Below are positions 6,633-12,484 of a stretch of DNA of 31,112 nucleotides, piece after piece (position 1 is the first letter of the stretch; each line of letters starts with the position of its first letter). A program made the position numbers and the translations under genes. The stretch lies in the IMG/VR virus record IMGVR_UViG_3300033149_007507, positions 1 to 31,112 of that record. The stretch is one strand, 5' to 3'. Under the pieces are notes generated by a model, which made no database searches, had not been told where the DNA came from, and saw only the letters and a program-made list of their open reading frames with translations. The stretch is from a virus.

Positions 6633-6981
6633 TCTTTAGCAAGAAAGTGTTATCACAAATATAAAACTCGAATTCCTTTAAAGGAAAATCTGTGTATTGA
6701 TATTCCTTTGAGAAAAAAGGTTTTAAATTGCTATCTTCTCTTAAAGTTATTAGAGCTTGTTTATTCTTACTCACTTCTATTTTAACAAGAATAAAAGGTT
6801 TTTGTAACTCTTTTTTTTGTGCTAGTTCAATTCCTAAATCTGAAATTAACCAATAACATTTACAAACTTCAACTAATTTATTAATTCCATCTGTAAAATT
6901 ATAATTACTAAATGGAATTTGAATCCAGTTTTCAGTTCCATGAAAACCTTCTAATTCTTTTAAAATTAATTCAGTTTTCAT
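6622..6981 (-). CDS. 119-aa protein of unknown function
   Basis: The ATG at 6981 was chosen because it overlaps the upstream TGA (ATGA); a TTG two codons earlier is less likely. Alternating strands (WIQIPFSNYNF, CYWLISDLGIEL, PFILVKIEVS) suggest an alpha/beta fold. No family is recognised. Confidence 0.75.
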   Translation of the reverse strand: MKTELILKELEGFHGTENWIQIPFSNYNFTDGINKLVEVCKCYWLISDLGIELAQKKELQKPFILVKIEVSKNKQALITLREDSNLKPFFSKEYQYTDFPLKEFEFYICDNTFLLKSEY

Positions 6982-7118
6982 CTGCAACTAGCTCCACGCC
7001 AGCTTCCTTCTAGGAAACCTGAAGTGCAATGAGAAACATCTATTTTTGTTGCTAAATAGATTGCTGCTATGCAAACTACAACTATAATTGCAATTATCAA
7101 TATTGTAGATACTTTCAT
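6978..7118 (-). CDS. 46-aa single-pass membrane protein
   Basis: Starts MKVSTILIIAIIVVVCIAAI, so residues about 4-24 cross the membrane, followed by a short outside tail with C31 and C45 (VSHCTSG, RGASCR) that could form a disulfide. A strong TGAAAGGGGGTT lies about 11 nt upstream, inside the previous ORF. It corresponds in position to the 78-aa membrane protein at 8064. Confidence 0.7.
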   Translation of the reverse strand: MKVSTILIIAIIVVVCIAAIYLATKIDVSHCTSGFLEGSWRGASCR

Positions 7119-7121
7119 TTT

Positions 7122-7271
7122 TTAAGCTAACCCCCTTTCAATTTTTTGATTATTAAAAAAAGGAGAGATTTCTCTCTCCCTCTCCCTTAATAAGTCATAT
7201 TCTTCTTTGCTATTTACAACTTCTTTGAGCTGTTTAATTAGCTTCAATTCTGTTAAAATTTTATTTTTCAT
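7122..7271 (-). CDS. 49-aa leaderless first ORF of cluster 2
   Basis: Starts MKNKILTELKLIKQLKEVVN, then SKEEYDLLRERERE, and ends KIERGLA. It is a paralogue of the ORF at 5245 (shared VVNSKEEY and ERGxA). A TATA-like TGTAAAAA (7294-7301) is centred 26 nt before the ATG. The ERG codons are the Shine-Dalgarno of the next gene. The protein is probably a single charged helix. Confidence 0.65.
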   Translation of the reverse strand: MKNKILTELKLIKQLKEVVNSKEEYDLLREREREISPFFNNQKIERGLA

Positions 7272-7389
7272 GAAGTGTCTTGAGAAAATTTGATTTTTAC
7301 ATTTTTAGGCGGAGCGACGAGCGGCACCTCTGGAGCGGAGACGACCGCATCAGCGGGAAAAATCTAAAAAGAAAATTTTCTAACGTAAC
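7272..7389. promoter_or_regulatory. Divergent promoter with nested inverted repeats, copy B
   Basis: The minus start is predicted on the ATG at 7271; a plus box (TCTAAAAA, 7363-7370) predicts a start near 7390-7392. The outer arms pair perfectly over 14 bp (7257-7270/7390-7403) and, after a 4-nt bulge, over 8 more (7245-7252/7404-7411). Inside, AGAAAATTT/AAATTTTCT (7283-7291/7373-7381) and GATTTTT/AAAAATC (7292-7298/7358-7364) pair. The centre holds GAGCGGCACCTC, as in copy A. Confidence 0.55.
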
Positions 7390-7670
7390 TGAAAAATAAA
7401 ATTCAGAATTGGAGCGCGAACTTTAGCTCAAAGATAAAATAGCAAAGAAGTAAACTTACTTATTAAACATATATTTTCCAGTATATGCTTTCTAAAGTAT
7501 AGATTTCTTCTGCACAACTTTGCAACATCGCGGCCGAGCTTGCGAGGCCGCGTAATGTTGAGATTCGGAGAATCTCAACGTAACTGCGGAGATTCCTAAG
7601 AACGAAGAGTTCTTAGGCGAAAATCACAATTTGGCAGCTGAGCAAGCGAAGCTGCGTAAGTGATTTTCGC
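7390..7670 (+). ncRNA. Structured RNA element, copy 3
   Basis: The largest copy, with no ORF of note. P1 (7529-7552) is CGCGGCC-GA-G around CUUG with a perfect partner, extended by CAACAT/ATGTTG. A hairpin TTGAGATT/AATCTCAA with CGGAG loop (7558-7578) follows. P2 (7595-7617) has nine pairs and a GAAGA loop. P3 is closed by 11 pairs (GCGAAAATCAC/GTGATTTTCGC, 7617-7670) and encloses GCAGCT-GA-G-CAAG-C-GA-AGCTGC (7634-7655). The 5' part (7411-7520) is less structured. The stretch 7671-7737 holds no gene, only the T-tract of the cluster ending at 7738. Confidence 0.6.
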
Positions 7671-7737
7671 GGTAAAGTATTTTTCACTTTAGAGTAGTTT
7701 CATTTATAGATTAAAAAATAAAAAACAAAAAGAAAGA

Positions 7738-8067
7738 TTAGCTCAGTTTCTTTTTCACAAGATTTTCCTGAGCTTTTATATAGCCTTCATTCACTTTTAA
7801 ATATTCTAAATAAGCTGGCAACATTATAGGATTTGCTAAGCCTATTGTGTGAATTAAAAGACTTGAAGTTTTAGCTGCTGGTTTCATGTAGAGAACAATG
7901 TGATCTCTTAAACCCACGTAATCATCTGCATTTGTATAAGCAAAAGATCCAAACATCGCAGTCTGCATCACTTCTTCACAGATGAACATTGTAAAACCTG
8001 AAGTTGAAAAAATAACAAAATAAATCTTTAGGCAAAACCAAAGTTTCTTTTTTATATCAGCGTTCAT
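7738..8067 (-). CDS. Membrane protein, short paralogue of the 5741 gene
   Basis: A 109-aa protein with a hydrophobic segment at about residues 9-30 (LWFCLKIYFVIFSTSGFTMFIC). It shares GFxMFIxEExMQTxMF, YxNAxD, GLxDH and PAYLxYL with the 181-aa protein at 5741-6286, but lacks that protein's C-terminal extension. It overlaps the upstream gene by ATGA. The pair shows that clusters 2 and 3 arose by duplication. Function unknown. Confidence 0.8.
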   Translation of the reverse strand: MNADIKKKLWFCLKIYFVIFSTSGFTMFICEEVMQTAMFGSFAYTNADDYVGLRDHIVLYMKPAAKTSSLLIHTIGLANPIMLPAYLEYLKVNEGYIKAQENLVKKKLS

Positions 8068-8300
8068 CTTAGATTCTTAGAATTAAGATCAGCGATTATC
8101 TTAGCTAAGCATTGATCTGCTAATTCTGATTCACCAAAATATTCTAACTCAGCACAAGCATTAGACTCTTCAGGCCTAAATCTCATTGCTCTAGCTATAT
8201 CTCTATTTTCTTCAAAATCCGCAATTACGAATTTCATGGCCAAGATCCAAAGCAAAATAAATGCAATTATGATCCCTACAATTAAAATTTTAGTTTTCAT
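8064..8300 (-). CDS. 78-aa single-pass membrane protein
   Basis: Residues about 4-26 (KILIVGIIIAFILLWILAMKF) cross the membrane. The outside part contains C49 and C64 (SNACAELE, ADQCLAK) and is helical. The Shine-Dalgarno TGAAAGGGGGTT (8307-8318) lies inside the upstream 15-aa ORF. It occupies the same place as the 46-aa membrane protein of cluster 2. Confidence 0.8.
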   Translation of the reverse strand: MKTKILIVGIIIAFILLWILAMKFVIADFEENRDIARAMRFRPEESNACAELEYFGESELADQCLAKIIADLNSKNLR

Positions 8301-8344
8301 TTTCTAAACCCCCTTTCAAAATTTGCGTTAAATTTAGTTTTCAT
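8297..8344 (-). CDS. 15-aa leaderless mini-ORF of cluster 3
   Basis: MKTKFNANFERGFRK, ending in an ATGA overlap with the next gene. The TATA box at 8366-8373 (TTTATCTA) is centred 25.5 nt before its ATG. ERG again encodes the Shine-Dalgarno of the next gene. It looks like a worn-down relative of the 49- and 51-aa first ORFs and probably acts as a ribosome relay. Confidence 0.5.
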   Translation of the reverse strand: MKTKFNANFERGFRK

Positions 8345-8422
8345 GGCGCGCTAGCGCTTTTTGGATAGATAAATTTTGATGCAGCGACACAAAATTTACT
8401 AAGACAAAAAGTCTCAGGACCA
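8345..8422. promoter_or_regulatory. Divergent promoter with nested inverted repeats, copy C
   Basis: The minus box TTTATCTA (8366-8373) and plus box TTTACTAA (8395-8402) are mirror images, as in copy A, and predict starts at 8344 and about 8423. Pairs: AAATTTAGTTTTC/GAAAACTAAATTT (8330-8342/8423-8435), CTTTTTG/CAAAAAG (8357-8363/8405-8411) and TAAATTTTG/CAAAATTTA (8370-8378/8390-8398). It is shorter than A and B and lacks the GAGCGG loop. Confidence 0.55.
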
Positions 8423-8605
8423 GAAAACTAAATTTTAATTTTGAATGGGCCAGATTAGAAAACTAAAATTAGATCTTACTCTGTTTTGTAGAGTAAGATC
8501 CAAACTCGCGGCCACGTAATTTTTAATTTTATATTGTGGCCGCGCGCAAACCGAAAATCATTAAAGCGCAGAAATCGGGAGATTTCTAAGTAATAAGATT
8601 TTCGG
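8423..8605 (+). ncRNA. Structured RNA element, copy 4
   Basis: No ORF of note. A perfect 10-bp hairpin (GATCTTACTC/GAGTAAGATC, 8472-8500) is followed by P1 (CGCGGCCAC/GTGGCCGCG, 8507-8544, AT-rich loop) and P3 (CCGAAAATC/GATTTTCGG, 8551-8605) enclosing AGAAATC/GATTTCT around a GGGA (GNRA) tetraloop. The P2 hairpin of the other copies is missing. P3 is the sister of copy 2: the linkers are the same, while the stems have changed in pairs. Confidence 0.6.
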
Positions 8606-8791
8606 TGAAGCGAATTAATCGATTCTTCTTTCAAAATTTGTGCAGCTGCTTTATTTTAAGATAATTACGCAGCTGCGATATTGCGATTTTTAACTTTTTA
8701 AATTTCTGAAACCCCCAATATCAACCTTCTCAGAGCCTCTACCCCCCGATTTTGAAATTTGTCGTCGGGGCAAAAGCTGAAACCCTCAAAT
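8606..8791. other. Gene-free spacer with two stem-loops
   Basis: Two inverted pairs are seen: GCAGCTGC twice (8642-8649/8669-8676) and CCCCGA/TCGGGG (8744-8749/8765-8770). The latter lies just after the stop of the 8792 gene and may end its message. Several CCCCC runs (GGGGG on the minus strand) resemble the Shine-Dalgarno motif but have no ATG nearby. Confidence 0.4.
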
Positions 8792-9091
8792 TTAGGCACC
8801 TGAGGGGCTGTCCTCTAATAATTCTCCAAGAGCGCTCCCGCCTTTTTTGGTCTTTGGCTGACATTTTTCTAATTCCTTTTCTAGCTTTTTTTTTGTCTCT
8901 AAAAGCCTATTTAACAAATTAATCTTCGAAGTAAGCTCTTTATCTTCTATCTCTTCTTCTCGCAAAAACACATTAATTCTCTGGATTTGTGTAACAACTT
9001 TAACAAGGAGTGCTCTCAACTGAAAAGCTGATTTTTTTTTATCTTTAACCATATTATTCGCAGACATCCTTTCATAAGTTTTATATCCCAT
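8792..9091 (-). CDS. 99-aa coiled-coil protein
   Basis: Residues about 25-75 form a long charged helix with heptad-like leucines (LRALLVKVVTQIQRINVFL, LTSKINLLNRLLETKKKLEK). The ends are basic and Gly/Ser-rich. The ATG at 9091 follows the inverted-repeat region. It lies directly downstream of the replication ATPase, so an accessory role in replication is possible but not shown. Confidence 0.65.
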   Translation of the reverse strand: MGYKTYERMSANNMVKDKKKSAFQLRALLVKVVTQIQRINVFLREEEIEDKELTSKINLLNRLLETKKKLEKELEKCQPKTKKGGSALGELLEDSPSGA

Positions 9092-9133
9092 TTTTAATTA
9101 AATTTTTTCCAAAACCCCAATTTTTCGTTCGTC

Positions 9134-9232
9134 TCGCCACTTCTTATATGTAAGTGTATATATCCCTTGGGGTAGTCTTCTTAATTTTTTTATTTTTTAT
9201 ATATATATACACCTTAGTATAGTAGGTGGCGA
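9134..9232. repeat. Long imperfect inverted repeat next to the replication ATPase (candidate origin)
   Basis: The left arm 9134-9163 starts TCGCCACTTCTTATATG; the right arm 9201-9232 read backwards starts TCGCCACCTACTATACT. Both go on through TAAG and TGTATATAT. The centre is A/T-rich with CCCTTGGGG. Arms of about 30 bp around AT-rich DNA, directly after the ATPase stop codon, fit a replication origin or a two-sided operator/promoter. It also contains TATA-like sequence that may serve the 9091 gene. Confidence 0.55.
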
Positions 9233-9234
9233 TA

Positions 9235-10770
9235 CTACTCGTTTTTTGAGCTTTGAGCCAATTCACCCCCTTTCATCTCATTATTTTCAACTTTTCCAGA
9301 ATCTAAGCCCTTTTCCTCGTTTGATTCCTCTTTTTTAACTTTCAGCTGCTCTTGACCCTTCTTTGCTAATTCTTTTTCACCATCACTTAGAGCTCTCTCA
9401 ACATCATCTTTAATTTCTTCTTCAACCTTTTCCGCAGTTTTCTTAGCACTTTTACTAATTGAAGCATTTTTCGCAGCCTCTCTTTCAACAATTAAAGGCT
9501 TAAAATTCTCAATCACTTTACATTGTTCTGGATCAAAATAATAAGTATCTTTAGTTTTTCCATATCCCAATTCTTCAACTTCGTGCATTATCAGGCCCAA
9601 ATTATTCAAAATATTCAGCTCCTTAAACACAGTCTTTTTCCCTAATCTTAAATCTTCTGCAACTCTATAAACACTCATTTTAAACTGAGCTTGTCTTTCT
9701 CTTTCTTGAATTTCCCTAAGATACCTATAAACTCTGCATCTATTTTGCGAACTAGAACTCAATACAATATGCTTTATCACATCAAAAGCCTGCTCTTCAC
9801 TATAACCCTCTTCTAAGCTCATTAGAGCCACATACAGCCTTTTTAATTGCTTGAAGCATCTAGTAGGCTTCTCAACTGAAACATCACTAATAACTTCGCC
9901 TGAAAAATTATCAACATCAGCTGCAGCACGCATATAAGTTAAAAATTCAATATAACGCCAGAGCTTATCAATAATTTTTTCATCAAGAAGTTTCTTTTTT
10001 ATAGTTTTAAATTTCAAAAACTTTTCAGTAATCCCATATAATTCTTCCCGCATTTTCACTTCTTCATTTTCATTCATCAAAACTTTCTTGATCAGAGCAT
10101 CATAATCTCTAATTGCCTCAGTTCTATAAATCAGCTCCCTTGTTCCTAAATCCTGATAAATTAAAATCTGATTATCTATATGTGGAGTTGATCCTGCAAG
10201 CAGAGTAATTCTCAAACCATCATAAAAAACCTTTCCTTTCCCAGATCCAAAATTCTGAGATAAACTTCCATCATATAAATTTCTCAGCTGAGCCCAGACT
10301 TCTGCTTTTTCTTGAACAGGCAATTTTAAAAGCTGAGCCATATCAGGAATTAAAACCATTCTCTCATATTCAGCATAAAATTGCGGAGCTAAATCTTCCA
10401 CTTTTGGAAGGCCAGAAATTAAAGTCTTGCTTGTTAGCCTATCTATTCTGTAAGAAAAATCCTGATCTAAAGCCATGATTTGTTCAGATTTAAAATCCCC
10501 ACTAGGCCCAACAAGTATGATCCAAACTGGCGTGCCTCTCATTTTTCTAGTTAATGCAAGAGCTAGCCCCATATCAATTCTTTTTAGATCCTCAATATGC
10601 AACCATTTCCTATAAGTTTCATGAACTTCTTTAAGCTTTGGAATTTTCCCCATCTTTTGCTGGATTTCTTCTTCAGCTCTCTCCCTCTCATATTTCACTT
10701 CAGGATCTTCATCTACTGGCCGGACATTTTCTCCTTCTTCCTCATCAATTTCTTTATTTTTTTTTGTCAT
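9235..10770 (-). CDS. AAA+ ATPase, probable replicative helicase or initiator
   Basis: 511 aa. The N-terminus is acidic. The ATPase core shows VGPSGDFKSE (residues 87-96) as a deviant Walker A with Phe in place of the last Gly, MVLIPDMAQLL (138-148) as a Walker B with Asp but no Glu next to it, ITLLAGSTPHID (188-199) as sensor 1 and LGTRELIYR (208-216) as the arginine-finger region. Residues about 360-400 (MSVYRVAEDLRLGKKTVFKE) form a winged-helix DNA-binding domain. The last 80 residues are a charged tail. This order resembles the ATPases of phage and plasmid replication modules. No polymerase or primase is present, so it probably recruits host enzymes. Confidence 0.8.
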   Translation of the reverse strand: MTKKNKEIDEEEGENVRPVDEDPEVKYERERAEEEIQQKMGKIPKLKEVHETYRKWLHIEDLKRIDMGLALALTRKMRGTPVWIILVGPSGDFKSEQIMALDQDFSYRIDRLTSKTLISGLPKVEDLAPQFYAEYERMVLIPDMAQLLKLPVQEKAEVWAQLRNLYDGSLSQNFGSGKGKVFYDGLRITLLAGSTPHIDNQILIYQDLGTRELIYRTEAIRDYDALIKKVLMNENEEVKMREELYGITEKFLKFKTIKKKLLDEKIIDKLWRYIEFLTYMRAAADVDNFSGEVISDVSVEKPTRCFKQLKRLYVALMSLEEGYSEEQAFDVIKHIVLSSSSQNRCRVYRYLREIQERERQAQFKMSVYRVAEDLRLGKKTVFKELNILNNLGLIMHEVEELGYGKTKDTYYFDPEQCKVIENFKPLIVEREAAKNASISKSAKKTAEKVEEEIKDDVERALSDGEKELAKKGQEQLKVKKEESNEEKGLDSGKVENNEMKGGELAQSSKNE

Positions 10771-10878
10771 TTTTCTTTATTTTCTCAAAAGTTCTGCTAA
10801 TGGCACTTAGACGAACTCCTTGATTTTTTCTTTGCTCATGAGCCTGTAAGTCAAAAATAGGAGCTAATTGCGACCCCT

Positions 10879-10968
10879 CTCTTAGCACTCACAAGCCCTT
10901 TAAGGATGATGTTTTTGTAGCGTAAACATTCTTTGGGACTGAGCTTAGCCCTCTGGTTTAGCTAAGAG
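10879..10968. other. Structured gene-free segment with two exclusive pairings
   Basis: GCTAAGAG (10961-10968) can pair with CTCTTAGC (10879-10886) to close the whole segment, or its first six bases can pair locally with CTTAGC (10944-10949). A stem ATGTTT/AAACAT (10909-10914/10924-10929) lies inside. On the minus strand this is the leader of the ATPase message or the tail of the gene before it. It is not a tRNA: no T-arm or anticodon arm can be fitted. No gene is seen in 10771-10974. Confidence 0.4.
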
Positions 10969-10974
10969 TATGAT

Positions 10975-11199
10975 TTAATTCTGCACCCCCATTCTTCTTT
11001 TATCTAAAAATTTGATTTCTGCAAAATAAACTGGATGTTCTCCTTGATCTTCAGAATTTAGAATTAGTTGATCTTTTTTTACGTTTATGATGTGGCCTTC
11101 TTTGAATATGCCAACTTTTAATTTTATGTGAACTTCTTCCTCACTTTCGCAATAATGATGTGCTTTTTTCTTTATTATTTCTAAATCTTCCTGTAACAT
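10975..11199 (-). CDS. 74-aa small beta-barrel protein
   Basis: After a short helix, VHIKLKVGIFKEGHIINVKK, then DQLILNSEDQ and PVYFAEIKFLDKRRM follow the five-strand pattern of Sm-like/SH3 barrels (the "IKLK-G-f-G-I--V--D-LIL---GE-PVYF-EI" layout I know from archaeal and phage small proteins). Such barrels often bind RNA or DNA. The assignment rests on pattern only. Confidence 0.7.
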   Translation of the reverse strand: MLQEDLEIIKKKAHHYCESEEEVHIKLKVGIFKEGHIINVKKDQLILNSEDQGEHPVYFAEIKFLDKRRMGVQN

Positions 11200-11240
11200 T
11201 TTTCTCCTGTTTTTTCTTTGACTTTAATTTCTTTTTCTTT

Positions 11241-11265
11241 ATAATTAAAAAAATAAAATAAAAAA
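11241..11265 (-). terminator. T-tract terminator after the 11298 gene
   Basis: On the minus strand it reads TTTTTTATTTTATTTTTTT and AATTATAAAG. The T runs fit an archaeal intrinsic terminator, and the following TTATAAAG about 42 nt before the ATG at 11199 could be a weak promoter for the next gene. Confidence 0.5.
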
Positions 11266-11297
11266 TTGTTTTAGAGTTTTACAACTAAATTTTTAGC

Positions 11298-11648
11298 TCA
11301 CTCTTCATCATCAGATTCTTCAGAATCATCAGCATCTTCTTCAGATTTCTCTTCAGAACTTTCAGCTTCAGATTCTTCAGTTTCTTCTTTTGTATCTTCT
11401 TCTGCCATTTTTAGATCTCCGATTTGTTTAATTAAAGCTTGAATATTCTGTTCAATTCTTTCTATCTCAGATTTTGCTTGTTTAATCTTAATCTTAATAG
11501 CACCCATAACATTTTTCTTATCAAATTCAAGGCCCACTAGCTGACTTTCGGTGTTGATTTTTCTTAATTTAAAATTATCAATCTGATTTTGTAAAGCTTC
11601 TCTTGTTGCAATTTCTTTTTCAGTTTTTGACATTTTTTTTGTTTCCAT
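11298..11648 (-). CDS. 116-aa coiled-coil protein with acidic tail
   Basis: Residues about 8-75 form a long helix (ATREALQNQIDNFKLRKINT, IKQAKSEIERIEQNIQAL); the last 35 residues are almost only E, S and D. A good Shine-Dalgarno GGAGGTT stands 5 nt before the ATG at 11648. The acidic tail resembles that of histone- or DNA-binding-protein chaperones or scaffolds. Function unknown. Confidence 0.75.
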   Translation of the reverse strand: METKKMSKTEKEIATREALQNQIDNFKLRKINTESQLVGLEFDKKNVMGAIKIKIKQAKSEIERIEQNIQALIKQIGDLKMAEEDTKEETEESEAESSEEKSEEDADDSEESDDEE

Positions 11649-11838
11649 TATAACCTCCTTTTTGTTTAATTATCTCAAAATATCTAATGCGATAAGGCCT
11701 TATAAAAGCTTCTCCAAATTTTTTCTTTGATTCAGTTAAGCAGGTTAAAACCGCATCATCTATTTCGTGATCATAATTTTCCTGTAAATCTTCAAGCACG
11801 CCTTCGAGCACTTTCTTAGCTTCTTTTTCATTTAACAT
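11620..11838 (-). CDS. 72-aa protein of unknown function
   Basis: Starts MLNEKEAKKVLEGVLEDLQE; helical and acidic first, then basic (ESKKKFGEAFIRPYRIRYFE). Its end overlaps the start and Shine-Dalgarno of the next gene by 29 nt. No family is recognised. Confidence 0.7.
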   Translation of the reverse strand: MLNEKEAKKVLEGVLEDLQENYDHEIDDAVLTCLTESKKKFGEAFIRPYRIRYFEIIKQKGGYNGNKKNVKN

Positions 11839-11860
11839 TTTTATGAGCTGCTATTCTATT

Positions 11861-12247
11861 TCAGCAGAGCTCTTTAAACTTAACGTGCGTAATCTTTTTA
11901 TATTTTTCTCTATAAGCTAACATGAATTTTGAGCATTTTCCAGCTGCTAATAAGCCTTTTGCTAATCTTTTCTCGTCGCTGTTCATAAGTGTTAAAGGAT
12001 CCTTATATTTTAAACTTGACTTACATTCTACTTCCATAATCTCGAACTCTTGAAACATTTTATCAGGAAGGATCCTATTTTCTGTATTTGGTATTTTTAC
12101 ACCTTCAGTTAATTTCCAACAATGCAAATCTGGAAAAGCAGATCTTCCCCTTCTTATTACATTCCAGCCTTCTTTTTTCAAAATAGCTTTCACTCTATTT
12201 TCAAAATTTGTTCCTTGAATCCTATTCTTTTTTTGTCTTGTTATCAT
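11861..12247 (-). CDS. Hjc-like Holliday junction resolvase / PD-(D/E)XK nuclease
   Basis: 128 aa, close to archaeal Hjc in size and layout. GTNFENRVKAILKKEGWNV (residues 12-30) has the conserved E16, RRGRSAFPD carries D40, and MEVECKSS gives E74-x-K76, so the metal-binding set is complete. Hjc cleaves four-way DNA junctions, which in a virus resolves replication and packaging intermediates. A more general nuclease of the fold remains possible, since the insert at 48-66 is unusual. It overlaps the small membrane-protein gene by ATGA. Confidence 0.8.
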   Translation of the reverse strand: MITRQKKNRIQGTNFENRVKAILKKEGWNVIRRGRSAFPDLHCWKLTEGVKIPNTENRILPDKMFQEFEIMEVECKSSLKYKDPLTLMNSDEKRLAKGLLAAGKCSKFMLAYREKYKKITHVKFKELC

Positions 12248-12348
12248 CTTCCAAAAATTTTCCCAATTATTATGATTGGTAAAAGCATGATCATTAAAAT
12301 TATGCTAAATATAATTTCAGCTAAAGCTTCATTCTTTTTGTTCATCAT
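12244..12348 (-). CDS. 34-aa membrane protein
   Basis: MMNKKNEALAEIIFSIILMI opens the protein and is followed by a second hydrophobic stretch to IGKIFGR, so it is nearly all one transmembrane helix. It is tied to both neighbours by overlaps (ATGA with the nuclease, 20 nt with the gene before). Function unknown. Confidence 0.55.
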   Translation of the reverse strand: MMNKKNEALAEIIFSIILMIMLLPIIIIGKIFGR

Positions 12349-12484
12349 GTAAGTAAATCGCCCCCAATTCTCCATCTTCATATTCAAATGATTCATCAAC
12401 TTCTAAAACTTTTTTTATTGCTTCAGAAGGTCCCTTGCTTGCGCAGATTAAGATCTTCTTTCCAGTGTTATTTATAATTTTCAT
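12329..12484 (-). CDS. 51-aa acidic protein
   Basis: Starts MKIINNTGKKILICASKGPS, with a strand-helix-strand pattern and an acidic end. No family is recognised. The ATG at 12484 overlaps the end of the upstream gene by 4 nt. Confidence 0.6.
   Translation of the reverse strand: MKIINNTGKKILICASKGPSEAIKKVLEVDESFEYEDGELGAIYLHDEQKE

Noticed and set aside
9262-9276. TGAAAGGGGGT at the end of the ATPase gene
   Set aside because: It is read there as MKGG in the gene, and no ATG at a proper distance opens a frame downstream.
10777-10806. GTG at 10806 with AAGGAG upstream as an earlier start of the ATPase
   Set aside because: An in-frame TAA lies nine codons later, before the ATG at 10770.
10879-10968. 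Possible tRNA
   Set aside because: The closing 8-bp stem and one inner stem look tRNA-like in size, but there is no T-arm consensus, no proper anticodon arm and no usual 5' G.
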